Origin: Odontocerum albicorne | Taxonomy: Eukaryota; Arthropoda; Insecta; Trichoptera; Odontoceridae | NCBI GenBank assembly: GCA_949825065.1 | Contig: OX463865.1 | Span: 16,321,763 to 16,385,762, forward strand | Length of the DNA stretch: 64,000 bases | Reading direction: 5' to 3' | Shown here: positions 21,893 through 33,072 of the stretch, piece after piece | Layout of the letters: the number at the start of each line of letters is the position of its first letter | Position numbering within the stretch: position 1 is the stretch's first letter | Made by a program: the position numbers and the translations under genes | The notes under the pieces: model-generated | Told to the model about the DNA's origin: nothing | Seen by the model: only the letters and a program-made list of their open reading frames with translations | Databases searched by the model: none

Positions 21893-22527
21893 TTAACCCT
21901 TCCCTTACGGTGATAAAATTGAAATGCGCGCTCCGGTGTTGGGTAGTGAGTACGAGATCAAAAATTAGCGATTTTAAATCGGAAAAATAAGAAAATTCAT
22001 AGATAATCCTCTCAATTAATTATAATTGAAGTTAAAAATTATAATAATTGAGATTTATTTGCTGAAAACATTAAAAAACCATCTGGCAACACTCACGGAA
22101 CGGGCGTAGATCTAGTCTCGTTGCCAGCTCAACAGCTACTGCGGCGCGGCAGGGTTGGTGGCTAACTCGGGCGTGGCTTACACTTGCGAGGTTGAGACAA
22201 TTCAGCTCCTCGCTATTCAGTGACGTATGCAAAAGTGAGATGCGAATATAGTGTCGCGCTTCCCGCATACTCTTCACCTATCGTCAAGACCCAAGATCGA
22301 GGCACTCACAGCGTTTAAATGCGAATTTGTTTCCGATATTCACGAAATACTTACGACGTAGTCGATAAATTCTGATTATTATTAATATTATTTTTTAAAT
22401 CAATGCGTAAATATATTATGGAGGAATACCTAAAATCTTAACCTTGTATTTATAATATTTATAGAGATATTGATGGTTATTAGAAGCAACGTGTAGAAGA
22501 TACCCAACACAGGGAAGGAAAGGTTAA
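21893..22527. mobile_element. TTAA MITE family P1, copy 2
   Basis: Left TTAACCCTTCCCTTACGGTG; right end reverse-complemented TTAACCTTTCCTTCCCTGTG. TTAA is intact on both sides. The most diverged of the four P1 copies; it holds a GC-rich internal stretch (22100-22270) not closely matched in the others. Confidence 0.85.
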
Positions 22528-22989
22528 ACCCAGAGACTGTGGCTGGTCTTCAGATCCATTTGTCAAAATCTTCAAGATCTGAAACTTTACTGCACATTGA
22601 TAACGTGACGCCAGATTCTTCATCATAAATCAATTCATACATATTTTCATAATTAATAAATTATCCATGTTAGTAATCAGGAGAATATCTTTTTAAGTTT
22701 AAATTGTAAACAAAAATTATTTTCTAAATGCCAGTAATATGTTTTTTTTTCTTTTGGAAACGGTATCGATGATGGGAAATCCTGGAACCAGGACAACGCA
22801 AATCAAGTTTATCACGTCCAAACACGGGATCAGGATAAAAAAGTGTAAACCAATTTTAATTCAAAATAACCCAATCATATATACGATTGAGTTGTACGAA
22901 AAGTAATTTAATATTTCTCAGAAAAATACGAGTATAGTTATGAAAAAATTTTCGTTGAACGTTTATTATTATAAAATTTCGTTGAATGT
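22528..22989. other. No feature recognised
   Basis: AT-rich. A short purine-rich stretch (GATGGGAAATCCTGGAACCA) near 22772. Nothing assignable. Confidence 0.35.
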
Positions 22990-24240
22990 ATAATATATTA
23001 TCATATAACTTCATACCAGAAGGCATTGAACTGTTTGAACGTTAAAAAAGGCTCCAAATTTACATTCTGTCTCTATTGTATGATATTTTTAATAGTCCCG
23101 CCACCCTCTTTTATCCATCCGAAACTTTTCAGATCATAGACCAGTGCTACGCTTAACTCTTTCCCCGCGGGGAGCACAAACGCCTGTGATCTGACGACAA
23201 TCCAAGTTTCAAATCACAAATACTTAAAAAAAATGACACAAAACCGGAATAAAAATTGAACTAAAATTTAAAATAATCTTTATTCTAGCGACATCTCTGA
23301 AAACCTTGCCAAATAATATATAAGTTTATGAGATATTGTTGAATAAACAGAGCGCCGAATTTTTTTGGTTTCTCAATATTTCCAGCATTAACGACCTGTC
23401 GCGCGGATCGAGTCCTGCGATGAGTCTCTCTTACGTAAATAAACATTACTAAGTCTCTTACGTAAATAAACATTACTAGTGCTATATGCATTTGATTGGG
23501 TGAGTGTCGTGAAGCATTGATTTGATCGTAGCATTCCTTTGTTTATTTTACGTAATGTTTAGTTTATCTCCTTTATTTAATGAGTCTCCTTAAGAGTAAT
23601 GACTATTATTTATTATCAGAAAATTACTTAAGTGTTATGTTTACTTGGTGTTGTAATCAAATATCAGTAGTTCTAAACAAAATATGTGTTTAAACTTAGA
23701 AATTAAAAAACGCTGAAATTGTGCCGCGCACAGGATTCGTGGAATTTGATTTTTAACGCGGTGAACAGGTTAAATAGAGATTGTTTATTAGCATTTACAG
23801 TTCATCGTTCTTAATTTTTAACGTCGTCCTTTATTGTCCATGCAGTGAGACTGGAATCAGTTATAAACCAATATTAGACTCGCCCGTCCTTGGCATGCTT
23901 TAAGAAGCGACGGAAAAACCCTTTATTTCTAGTCAGTAATATGACGTGTTTCATTCCTGATTTTTCTCCTTTCCTCTCCACCATTCCTTGCTTTTCCTTT
24001 GATTGATGATATATCACTTTATGTGAAAAAGAATGTTCGGATGATTGTCCGTTTTTGTGGGTTTCGTGGGCATACGCTCACGTACATATGTGTTTATGGA
24101 TTTCATTGGGGTGGATAGTCATTTGAATGTTTTTTACGACCATGTAACTTGCTTTATTTACTTTTGTCTGGTTGGCTGGAAGATATTACCACCTGGCAAT
24201 AAGCTCGCCAGATCACATTTGCAATAAAAGTGTTAAATAA
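22990..24240 (+). mobile_element. LINE-A copy split by a TTAA MITE
   Basis: 22990-23152 reads ITSYQKALNCLNVKKGSKFT then FCLYCMIFLIVPPPS, homologous to 57170-57300. The LINE resumes at 23774 with CAGTGAGACTGGAATCAGTT and the FKKRLK-like segment, then the 3'UTR ending GGCAATAAGCTCGCCAGATC, AAAAGTGTTAAATAAATATA. The interruption at 23153-23773 is a P2 element. Coding sequence has stops and frame changes. Confidence 0.85.
23153..23773. mobile_element. TTAA MITE family P2, copy 1 (inside LINE-A)
   Basis: Left end TTAACTCTTTCCCCGCG; right end reverse-complemented TTAACCTGTTCACCGCG. It sits cleanly between the two halves of a LINE-A copy, which marks its borders independently. The minus-strand frame (IALVMFIYVR…ETHRRTRSARQVV…AGNIEKPKK) is also open in copy 2. 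A 30-bp stretch (…ACGTAAATAAACATTACTA…) is duplicated here relative to copy 2. Confidence 0.9.
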
Positions 24241-24267
24241 ATATAATTATAAAAGATTAATGACTCA

Positions 24268-24907
24268 TAATTGAGGAAGAAATATTCAAAAAAGAACATG
24301 TCCATCAAATCAGAATGTCAGGAAATCGCAAAAAAAACTGTTTGAATTAAAAATATATGACATAATAATTCATTGTAAAAATATCTGAAATCATTAAAAT
24401 CGCTTAAGGGGACTTGATTTGTTGTTTAAAATCGAATCATAATAATTAAAATAGTGAACAATTCTACTTTAATCTTTTTTGATTGAACATGTCTGGGACA
24501 TGATGTTTTTTGTTCGATTTCGAAAATAGTATACTAAAAATAATAAAAAAATAATTGGGTAGAGTAATTAATTTTAATTTTATTTTATTAAAATGTGTTA
24601 CAAAATAAGAAGAAATATTACTATAAAACTATAAATATATATGTAGGTAGATAAAGCTGCATAATGACATTACATTGCACGTACGATTTAAAACTGACAG
24701 TTGCTGGTGAACTTGTGTGAAGTGAAGTCTTTTTGAAAAAAATACTGGTTTTTTATTATGATTTTAAAATGATTTATGTGATTTTTTCATTAAAATGAAA
24801 ATGTTAAACGGCTCCGTACCATCGATAAGAAAAAATCTGCTTTATCAATTCATTTTTTGTATCCGATGGACTTGATATTTTTTTAATGTTACCTCCTCAA
24901 TTAGTGA
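24268..24907. mobile_element. MITE-Y, copy 1
   Basis: Left end ATTGAGGAAGAAATATTCAA, AAAAGAACATGTCCATC; right end, reverse-complemented, ATTGAGGAGGTAACATTAAA, AAAATATCAAGTCCATC. Terminal inverted repeat about 35 bp. The interior matches copy 2 at 50662-51398 (AATCGCTTAAGGGGACTTGA; TTAAACGGCTCCGTACCATC). Superfamily unknown. Confidence 0.75.
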
Positions 24908-25465
24908 AATAACAGTGAACAGTGTTTTGGTTAGATTGGTGTCATGATACATTGTAATAAAATGTAGTATATTGGTCAAAAGGAATAATGTATAAGAAAA
25001 GTGTTGTTAGAAACAAAAAAAAAAGCAAAAAATGAAAAAGTTTCCACTCATATTAAAAACATTTCCCATGGGTCAATACTATATACCACATATATTTCCG
25101 ATGTAGCACGACATCAATCTGACTTAAATACAGCCTTCGTAACAAACGAGGATTGTTTAGCCTGAAGAAAGTCTTGGAAAAGGAGGCAGAAACATGTGTA
25201 TCGGGGATTAATGTTATTATAAAGAAATTTATTGTGAAATATTTTAACTTGGAAATCTAAAAAGGTGGAACCGAAATATATCATTAATAAATAATTTAGT
25301 TAAATGCTTAAGTATCAGAAAAAACAGGGCTAGAAAAGTTTTTTTTTTATTTTCAATTTTTGTTATTGTCAAAAGTAATTTTTAATGTTCCATATTATAT
25401 ATAATACTTAAAGTTCCATATACCATATAACTAAAAAAACTAGCGTGGAGCTCATTTGGACGTTT
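24908..25465. other. Unassigned; possible Penelope-like or LINE 3' scrap
   Basis: GTTTAGCCTGAAGAAAGTCT … GCAGAAACATGTGTATCGGG near 25155-25205 recalls the post-ORF text of Penelope-like elements (CCTGA-GA…GAAAC-GT). No protein piece supports it. The rest is AT-rich. Confidence 0.25.
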
Positions 25466-25955
25466 GAACAACATCTTCAAAAGTAATATCCTTGAAGCGA
25501 AGGGTTTACAGCCAGTGCATTCTTCCAGTACTTACGGATGGCTGCGAGACATGGGCGCTCACAGTAAACAACATACAAAAGCTCCAGACCGCACAAAGGG
25601 GCATGGAGAGATGCATGTTCGAATATACTAAAAGAGACCGTAAACAGAACACCTGGATTCGCAATGTAATAAAGGTAGAAGACGTTATAAAGGTGTGCAA
25701 AAGAATGAAGTGGCAATGAGCCGGACACGTAGCCAGAATGTCAGACTCCCGATGGACATCCGAAATAATCCAATGGTACCCAAGATACATAAAGAGGCCC
25801 AGAAGAAAATCGAAGGTACGCTGGATATATGAAATCAGGAAACATGGCATCATTACATGGCATCAACGAGCAAAAAACCGAACTATTTGGAGTCAACTTG
25901 GGGAGACCTTCAACCAGCAGTGGATCGACCCTGGTTGATAATGATGATACCATAT
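25466..25955 (+). pseudogene. LINE-F reverse transcriptase C-terminus
   Basis: Plus-strand reading, one stop: LKRRVYSQCILPVLTDGCET + WALTVNNIQKLQTAQRGMER + CMFEYTKRDRKQNTWIRNV, then MKWQ*AGHVARMSDSRWTS and RPRRKSKVRWIYEIRKH, ending LGETFNQQWIDPG. This is the whole post-RT domain of a non-LTR element (L-P-V-x-T-Y-G-x-E-T-W; R-A-M-E-R; W-A-G-H-x-A-R; G-E-x-x-x-Q-Q-W). A short TGATAATGATGAT tail follows the stop. RT and endonuclease are missing. One copy in the window; fairly young, with few lesions. Confidence 0.88.
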
Positions 25956-26325
25956 AATACTTAAGGTTCCATATTTTTAGTGTGAGGGAAAGCAAAAACC
26001 ACAGTAATCGTTAGTAATTGTGAGTAAATAAAAGTGTCTGACGTCGACAGAGCGTGGCAAAATTAAGAAAAAGCTACCAAATATATTATTTTTAGTCCCT
26101 TCCGTTGCGCTACTCCCCCCCTTGTTAAGTCACTGGCCACACCAGTAAACACGATCCATGTGAAAATGTTAATTTCCTACAAAATTTTGCAAAGAGAACA
26201 CAAACTCTGGCACTATGGAAATTAACAATGGCCGTGTTTAAAATAATGAAATTAAGACGATTGTTATCTGTCGAAAGTGAAATTCACATACAAAATTTGT
26301 ATGTGAATTTCATATATTTAATATA
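25956..26325. other. Spacer with a 16-bp-arm palindrome
   Basis: 26279-26311 is GAAATTCACATACAAA, one base, then its exact reverse complement. The rest is unassigned. Confidence 0.6.
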
Positions 26326-26500
26326 AGGTGTATGGCCGCGTGGTAATGCATTGGACTTCCATACGGATGGTCGCCAGTTCGAACTCCTCACTGTGCTGCT
26401 CCCCTCGAATGACACAGGCATTTTTATATCTATTATTTGGGGATATAAGGATACGTATGACTTCGGTCATATCTATTCTGTAAAAAAAATTGTAGTCTGT
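26326..26500 (+). mobile_element. SINE2 copy (tRNA head and body)
   Basis: TGGCCGCGTGGTAATGC is close to a pol III A box and CAGTTCGAACTCC to a B box. The body CCCCTCGAATGACACAGGCA, GGGGATATAAGGATACGTAT and GACTTCGGTCATATCTATTC is shared with 34545, 40096 and 40738. The 3' part is missing. Confidence 0.75.
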
Positions 26501-26752
26501 AAAATATTTCTGTAAATCACGGTGATCGACGCAATAAATACAAGAATGTGAATGAATAGGTAGAGCGTAAGAAACTAACGTCACGTGCATGTATCTCTGT
26601 ATAGTGTTCTTAACTGTTTCATCACTCCTTTAAATTTAATCGATAATATTCAGGGTTCGTCCGATCACGATCGCTCCCCTCAAGAAAATATTGCATTTAA
26701 GCTTTTCCCGTAAACCGTTTTAAGTTTTTGCATCATCTCCGACTCTCCATCA

Positions 26753-27354
26753 TGACCTTTCCCTTCCTGTGCTAAAAATCCGCGCGTTCCGGTGCCGTGT
26801 ATTCAATACACAAGTAAAAATGAGCGTTTAAAATCGGAAAAATAAGAATATTCATAGCCAATCGCTTAAATTAATGAAATTTAAAGCCGAAAGTGATAAT
26901 AATTGAAATATAATTGCTGAAAACATGAAAAAAAACATCAGCCAACGTTCACAAAACGGGCGAAGAGGCCACCTCAAATTAATGCCCACGAGCTACAGAA
27001 GCGAGCGAACTAAGATTTTATTTCTTGCGTTCCCATATACCGAAGTAGAGGGAGAGTGATACGTGAATATGGTCGCTCACTCATAGCGGTTTTTTAGAAT
27101 TTATATACCTACGTCACACACTGGCACGCGTTTGATTGTATTGATGAATTTATTCCCGATTTTCAAAAAATATCTCTGATTTGGCCGATAAGTGTTAATT
27201 ATTATTATTAATATTATTATTTTTTATTCAATGCGTAAATGTATTACGGAGGAATACCTAAAATCTGAACCCAGTATTTATTATATTCATAGAGATGTTA
27301 AAGTTTTTAGAAGCAATGTGTACTAGTTACACGTTAAAAGGAAGGAAGGGTTAA
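26753..27354. mobile_element. TTAA MITE family P1, copy 3
   Basis: Left TGACCTTTCCCTTCCTGTG (TTAA decayed), right AAGGAAGGAAGGGTTAA. Interior nearly identical to 14092-14678 and 62833-63437. The right TTAA abuts a LINE-like fragment. Confidence 0.85.
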
Positions 27355-27500
27355 GCTCTGAAACCAGTTAGCAATTCATACTTGATAACCTCCGTCGGTG
27401 GCGTGTTTCAAACAGCGACTCAAAAATATCATATTTACTATATTTGGGTCATATTTCAGTTCTTTGATTTTATTTCGCGCAAAGAAGACATCGAAAACCT
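27355..27500 (+). mobile_element. LINE-A-like fragment beside P1
   Basis: AGCTCTGAAACCAGTTAGC…GTTTCAAACAGCGACTCAAA reads, with frame changes, like LWNQL … FKQRLKN, the LINE-A C-terminal motif. The P1 element appears to have landed inside it. Confidence 0.4.
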
Positions 27501-28577
27501 TATTGTCAATGACAACATGAAGGGTTGTAGGAGCAAATTTATCGTTGGAGTGACCTAGTGAATAGTGTTAATACGTTGGAGTGACCTAGTGAATAGTGAC
27601 AGTGGGTGCCGTTAAAACTGGAGAAGAATGTACACAACATACAGCAATTCTATGTGAATAACATTCGTCAGCATCATGGTTACAAAGCAGAAGAAAAACA
27701 CTTAAACTCTCAAATGTAGAAAACAAGTTTAAAAAAAAACAAAGTGTTTGTATATTTCCATTCGTCTAATTTAACAGTTTTGCCCCTAGGATGTTTCCTT
27801 TAAGGTTGATGAGTTATTGCTAAGCAACATGTAAATAAATTTATCAATTCCCAGTAAATACTTATTTTCTACATTGACAATAGAGAACGTAAAATGGCAA
27901 CACTAAATCAATTTACAATCGTCGAGATATCTTGAAAAACTTCAATAAAATTATTCCACATTTCTAAGGGAATTCACTTTTTTTCTAAACGTTTACAAAA
28001 ATGAGAAATTTATTAAAAAAAAATACTGTAAATATTTTTGCTATAAAAAAATGGTAAATAAATATTATAACGTTTAAGTTTAATATTTCGAGAAACAAAA
28101 CATTTGTCGTTTCTTTAATTTGTGAACAAGGAAAACCACATAAAACTTCCAACATCCAAAATAATCCTTCTCTCGCCCTCCCTTGACCTATTCGCAACCC
28201 CCGTACCCTAATTTAAGGGTGGGAATAATCACCCGTCAGCCTCAATTCCACTACGTGTTGGTGTAATTTAAGTTTTAATGAATAATTCCCAGTTTTTAAT
28301 GATATGATACTTTTGTGTCACCCTATTTTGAGTGTTTTATGTTTAAATAGTGCTGTCTTGTGGTATTTGTATATTTCACACAGCCTGAGGGTTGCGATTA
28401 TTATAATAATAACTACGGATAAGCAGTAAGAGAGGGTGTGTGACTAAAAATTAATTATAAATAAACAATTTTCAGAGTATGATGAATACTTTATTTGCGT
28501 TATTTTTGACAAGTTGTTTTAATATAGAAGCATAATACACTAAACAATAAAAAGGCAATGTTGTACGAGTATTAATA
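27501..28577. other. Long unassigned stretch
   Basis: Contains a roughly 31-bp direct duplication at 27545-27595 (CGTTGGAGTGACCTAGTGAA + TAGTG). No coding or shared mobile signature; the 70-codon minus-strand frame at 27985-28197 is unrecognised. Confidence 0.4.
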
Positions 28578-28579
28578 TA

Positions 28580-29505
28580 CGAGGGTCATCCAGAAAGTAA
28601 AGTTACAACATTTATGCAGGATCGAAAAATGCTTGTATTTAATTGAAATTCACAGGATACTTCACAAATATATTGAACTATTTTTCAACGTAATCGCCAT
28701 CGAGATCGAGACATTTCTATAGTCGAGGAACCAGCTTTTGTACGCCAGTGTCATAGACCTCCGCCTCCAGCTCTTTCAGCCACTTCTTCACAGCTTCCTC
28801 GACCTCCTGATCGTTGGAAAAATGTTGGGGTGTAGTGACACACCCACGTCTCATCCCTTGTCACGATAGAGTCCAGAAAAGCTTCTCCATCCTGTGCAAA
28901 ACGATCCAAAAATTCACGAGTGGCGGTCATACGATTTTGACAGTGCTCCGGTGTGAGCATTCTAGGTACCCATCTCGCACACAACTTCTTGTAACCAAGT
29001 TTTTTCGACACAATATTACCAACGAGACTTTGAGAAATGTCAAGAAATTCTTCGTGAAGGTCGTCAAGCGTCACATGCCGGTCATTTTGCACGTGTTCTT
29101 CAATTTTTTGCACAAATTCGTCAGAAATCAGTGCCTTGCCTCGTCCTGAGTATCAGTACGGCCTTCTCTGAACAGTCTAACCCACTTCGTGACATGTTGT
29201 CGACTCATCATATCCCTACCATAAACTTCCACGAGCTTCCGATGGATATTCGCGGCGATATTGTTCTGCAAAGACAAAAAACGGATGACCGCGCGGGTCT
29301 CGCACGCACGAGAGGTGGCGGAAGCCCGCGACGTCCTCTCCATTGGAAGAATTTACTGTGGCTGAACAAAATAGCCGACAAACACGCGGGACCAAACAAA
29401 CTGACCGTTAGGATCCCCTTTACACGCCAGGTGTGCCAACTTTGAAACAAAAAATTTCCTCCGGCCTAAGGAGTCCTTGTAATCTTAGTTTCTGGACGAC
29501 CCTCG
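28580..29505 (-). mobile_element. Mariner copy B, internally deleted
   Basis: Complete ends: CGAGGGTCATCCAGAAAGTA on the left; on the right, reverse-complemented, CGAGGGTCGTCCAGAAACTA; TA on both sides (28578-28579, 29506-29507). Minus-strand transposase: RAVIRFLSLQNNIAANIHRK, MSRQHVTKWVRLFREGRTDT, then DRHVTLDDLHEEFLDISQSL, LCARWVPRMLTPEHCQNRMT and DSIVTRDETWVCHYTPT. It then skips to EEAVKKWLKELEAEVYDTGV and the DGDYVEK-stop end. A functional mariner protein is about 345 residues; the second and third catalytic Asp are lost. The deletion junction matches copy A. Confidence 0.92.
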
Positions 29506-29689
29506 TACGTCAACGTTTATCAAAGGTTTCGGCATACATTTGTGAATTTATTAGAAAATTTAACAATTAATTACTTTTTGTATTATATCAATGACATTCA
29601 TCGTATTTCTATATCTTATCCCGAGACTTGTTACAGCTAAACATAACTAGTGGAATCCCATCGTGTTGTTTAGGTCATGACTGAGTATT

Positions 29690-30160
29690 GTAACTCCCAT
29701 GATAGTCTCTGACGACTCCGCTCCATCCCCTCTGCTCTCCGTGGTTCGAAGGTCAGTTTTTAAGGGTAGTTGAGTTGCATCCCTCGATTGGTCAGCCCAA
29801 CGCATTGTGACCATACTTCGTCATTTTATGTCCCCGGTAGCCATAAACCTCTACAAACTGTCTCTTTGACCACGAACAATGTGCCCAAAGAATTGGAGGA
29901 CGGCATATTGTTGGTATTATAAGTTCTTCGAGAATGGAGGCGTTAGTTTGCCTTGCTGTCCATGGAATTTGTAACATCCTTCTCCAGCACCACATTTCAA
30001 ATGCATCTATTCTGCGTCTCTTGCTTACTCTCAGAGTCCAAGTCTACGTGCCATACATGAATGCAGCGAAGACGAGATACTTAACTAGGAGCATTTTCAT
30101 CGTGATGGTGACAGTTATGCCATCTCATGTCTTTTCTAGCATTTTTTGCAATTCCAGTTT
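29690..30160 (-). mobile_element. LINE-D C-terminal relic
   Basis: Minus strand: HHHDENAPS, RRRIDAFEMWCWRRMLQIPW + TARQTNASILEELI, then a frame change into VYGYRGHKMTKYGHNALG, and a WTDQSRDATQL-like end near 29760. Same post-RT domain as 50340-51535 and 5690-5948. Several stops. Confidence 0.8.
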
Positions 30161-30175
30161 TTCTTTTCACTATAA

Positions 30176-30345
30176 CCTAGTATTCTCCATGTCGATAACA
30201 CTTAACTTAGCATTCTCCATGTCGATAATACTTAACCTAGCATTCTCCATATCAATAATATTTAACCTAGCATTCTCCGTGTCGATAATACTTAACCTAG
30301 CATTCACCATGTCAATAATAACCTAGCATTCACCATGCCGGATTC
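30176..30345. repeat. 30-bp minisatellite
   Basis: CCTAGCATTCTCCATGTCGA + TAATACTTAA repeats about five and a half times. The period keeps a frame open (NLAFSMSIIL…), an artefact. Confidence 0.9.
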
Positions 30346-30535
30346 TATAGTCTAGTTGATAAGACATCTGCCCCCCATTTCTCCCTATTTGAGTTGAGAC
30401 TCTAGTTAAAAATATTCAGTCTGGTTTGCACTTAAGGGAATTTTTTTTATTTTGGCTTTGAAAGAAGTTTGAAAAAGACAATGAACTCGCCAGGTTCAAC
30501 TATATATAACAAACTATACCATAAACTGTAAAACA
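30340..30535 (+). mobile_element. SINE1 copy
   Basis: TATAGTCTAGTTGATAAGAC then ATCTGCCCCCCATTTC (tRNA-like head), T-rich link, and tail GACAATGAACTCGCCAGGTT + CAACTATATATAACAAAC + CAATACAATACAG. Confidence 0.65.
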
Positions 30536-30786
30536 ATACAATACAGTGAGTGGCATAATAAGTTGAACACTTTTCAACAAGCTTACGATGGATATTTTAA
30601 TTACATCACTTCCAAGATGAAACAAGTTCTTTTTTCGAAAGAAAAAAGATCGCATTTACAAAAGTATTATCAACCCGATACTCACCTATGGAAGCGAAAC
30701 TTGGAGTGTGATAAAAAAGCAGGGTAAGACTAGTCAAATAATGTAAATGTGATGTATGATACCACACAAGCATATAAAGTTCGTAA

Positions 30787-31020
30787 CACACACAAACAAA
30801 ACGACCTCCGTGACCTAGTTGGTGAGACGCCTGTCTTCCAACTGAGGGCTTGTACGTTGAATTAGCGCTGGAACTTAGATTTAAAAAATATATATTCAAA
30901 TCCAGTTTTCTTTAAACGTATAATTAACATATTTCTTGTTCATTGGAAGCGATTGCCACATGACAATAAATCTGACAAGTAGTGCTGTATACTACGAAAG
31001 TGTTATATTGTACATTGTTA
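30787..31020 (+). mobile_element. SINE1 copy
   Basis: Head GACCTCCGTGACCTAGTTGG + TGAGACGCCTGTCTTCCAAC, one of the best preserved. Tail ATTGGAAGCGATTGCCACAT + GACAATAAATCTGACAAG, then GTATACTACGAAAGTGTTAT. Confidence 0.8.
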
Positions 31021-31119
31021 TACAACAATTGCTATTTATTTATTTTAGTCTACATTTGATGCGGGTTTAAACCATTTAACATGTATACATAAAAAAGCAA
31101 AAAAAAAATAATAGTTTAA

Positions 31120-31222
31120 ATATAATGACAATAGAAACAATGACAATAGGAACAATGACAATAAGAACAATGACAATATGAACAATGACAATAAGAACAA
31201 TGACAATAGGAACAATGACATG
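31120..31222. repeat. 15-bp minisatellite
   Basis: CAATGACAATAGGAA repeats seven times with A/G/T variation at position 12. Confidence 0.9.
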
Positions 31223-31879
31223 CTTTCATTTAAAGTGGCTCATTTATGCCTACAAGCTTTATAAAGAAGTCGTATCTTCAACTAATCCTTTGAGATATTA
31301 ATGATATCGATATCGGATCACTCATTCAACAAGGTCATTCCGTGCGCAAGTGGCGACGCTTTAAACATCTCTGCCCGTCAATACGGTACCGAAAACAATC
31401 TTAACTCACGATGGCGTAAATAGTTATTCGGTACATTAAACCAAAGTTTGTGAATGAACAAAAAGCTTTCCATTTTTCATGTTAGCAATTTATATAAGTT
31501 ACCATAAACACCTATAAAAAAATTGAAGATAAATATTTCAACCATTTGACTACCGAGATCGGAGATTTTGTTATCAGAAATAAGTATGAATTGTGCTCAA
31601 GAAAAGTGCGAGCACTATTCGTGTTCATGGAAGAGATTGAGTCTGCTCGGAGACAGGACGTGGTAGATCTCGACTGAGCTATTTTTCAACACAGCCTCCA
31701 CCGCGTCACGCCCCAGGGTTACGTGAGGCACACCCCAGTGGCCTTATTAACACGGGAGGCACTTTTGTTATACACGGTAGTTTTATTTTTCATGCAACCT
31801 TAATTCATATTTGTTCCTTTCTGAGGTTTAAATTTGAAGAATATCCGCTTTTTCCCAAGGATGTAAATATTTATTTTTA
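31223..31879. other. Unassigned
   Basis: Includes a moderately GC-rich stretch near 31680-31760 (CACCGCGTCACGCCCCAGGG). No frame or repeat recognised. Confidence 0.35.
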
Positions 31880-32850
31880 ATATTTTTACCCTGCGTGTAT
31901 AGTTTTACGTTTTTTAGATTGATGAATTTATTTTTCAATCTCGTTTGAAATTTACGGAAACTTTGTTCTCAAAATATTGTTACACTGTCTTCCTTACTTT
32001 TATTGTTTTCTACGTTTATCCAATGATTTGTGCGGGAAAAATAACTACTAGGGGCCAAGTCGGGACGAGACTATGGGGAGGGTGATTCAATTAATGGAAA
32101 CCATAATATTGTATAGCAACTTTTGCAACAAGATATGTGTGCACTGGCGCATTGTCGTGGAATAATCTCACGCCTCGTGACAGATTTTCTCAGCGTTTTG
32201 TTTTTATGGCACTTAAGGAACGGTTGCCCCTAATGGAGAGATGATGAGGATGATCGCTGTTTCAATAAAACTCGTTTGAAATCGGAATATGCAAAAAGGT
32301 GTTTTATTGTTAAACGTCGGTATTTATAATATTTGGAATGTGCGTGGAACGGCGCAGAAGATATGTCGCCGTCTCGTTTCCGCTGAACAATATATTTATT
32401 GTTATCCCGTCGGGTATTCATATGATTTGTAGGAAGGCGCAGAAGATATGTCGCTGTCTCGTTCTCGCTAAACAACAACAGCGACTCGCGCCTCGACCAC
32501 AGGGAGCAAAGGTCGCTACAGCACCTTCAAATTTGCACATTAACGAAGCATAATACTCCTCAGGTACCATAGTGTTTCTCATTTTAAAGTTAATTAGTAT
32601 AATTCCCAGGTCATTCCTAAAAAAATGTTGCCATAATCTATTTTTAAGTTTTTAATTCTAGATTTTTGGGCGGTGGTGATCCCGGATGGCGCCTCTCCAT
32701 CGAGTTCCTTTTTAATAGAAGATTATGTTACAAAACCATAGTTTCATCCCTCATGATAATTGCTTCAATTATTAATTTTGCTTTCCAATCGCAAATCATT
32801 AAAAAATAATTACAACATTCAACACATCGTTGTCTTTGAACAGCATGAAT
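31880..32850 (-). mobile_element. Mariner G relic split by an LTR
   Basis: Minus-strand reading in several frames. On the far side of the LTR (32840-32525): IIMRDETMVL, KRNSMERRHPGSPPPKNLEL and KIMATFF, matching the first catalytic DETW region and the GSPPPKK segment of mariners. On the near side (32200-32030): GVRLFHDNAPVHTYLVAKVA + IQYYGFH, then PDLAPSSYF. HDNAPVHT and PDLAPSDYF mark the second and third catalytic positions. Many stops: an old copy. The LTR at 32213-32520 sits between the halves. Confidence 0.8.
32213..32520 (-). mobile_element. LTR-like element, copy 3 (inside mariner G)
   Basis: Minus orientation, starting TGTAGCGACCTTTGCTCC and ending GTTCCTTAA, flanked by GCAC (32209-32212 and 32521-32524). 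TATA-like ATTATAAATACC near 32332, two AATAAA-type signals. It contains an internal duplication of roughly 75 bp (GAGACAGCGACATATCTTCT / GAGACGGCGACATATCTTCT). Confidence 0.82.
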
Positions 32851-32989
32851 GAGTTTTGGTATCTAATTTGGCAATTATTTTACGTGATATATGGTATGTA
32901 TGTTCATACATATTCTAACATGTTAAGGCCGGAAACTTTTGAACTATAGTGGCACAAGCAACTACAGATACGAACGAAACATTTTCCGA

Positions 32990-33072
32990 AATTATTTTTT
33001 GTATATCGTCAGGAATCGAACTGAATCACAGGGTGCAAAACAAAGATCTTACCAATTACGCCACGGAGGTTA
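32990..33072 (-). mobile_element. SINE1 tRNA-like head
   Basis: Reverse complement begins AACCTCCGTGGCGTAATTGG + TAAGATCTTTGTTTTGCACC and continues to GTGATTCAGTTCGATTCC, a reasonable B box. Only the head is present. Confidence 0.65.

Noticed and set aside
25477..25853. Minus-strand frames of 83 and 115 codons
   Set aside because: Antisense shadows of LINE-F, whose plus-strand reading carries the post-RT motifs.
26326..26400. tRNA gene
   Set aside because: A and B boxes are good, but the 3' half does not close a cloverleaf and the same head occurs in several dispersed copies with a common body: a SINE.
28814..29149. 111-codon plus-strand frame
   Set aside because: It is antisense to the mariner B transposase, which has clear family motifs on the minus strand.
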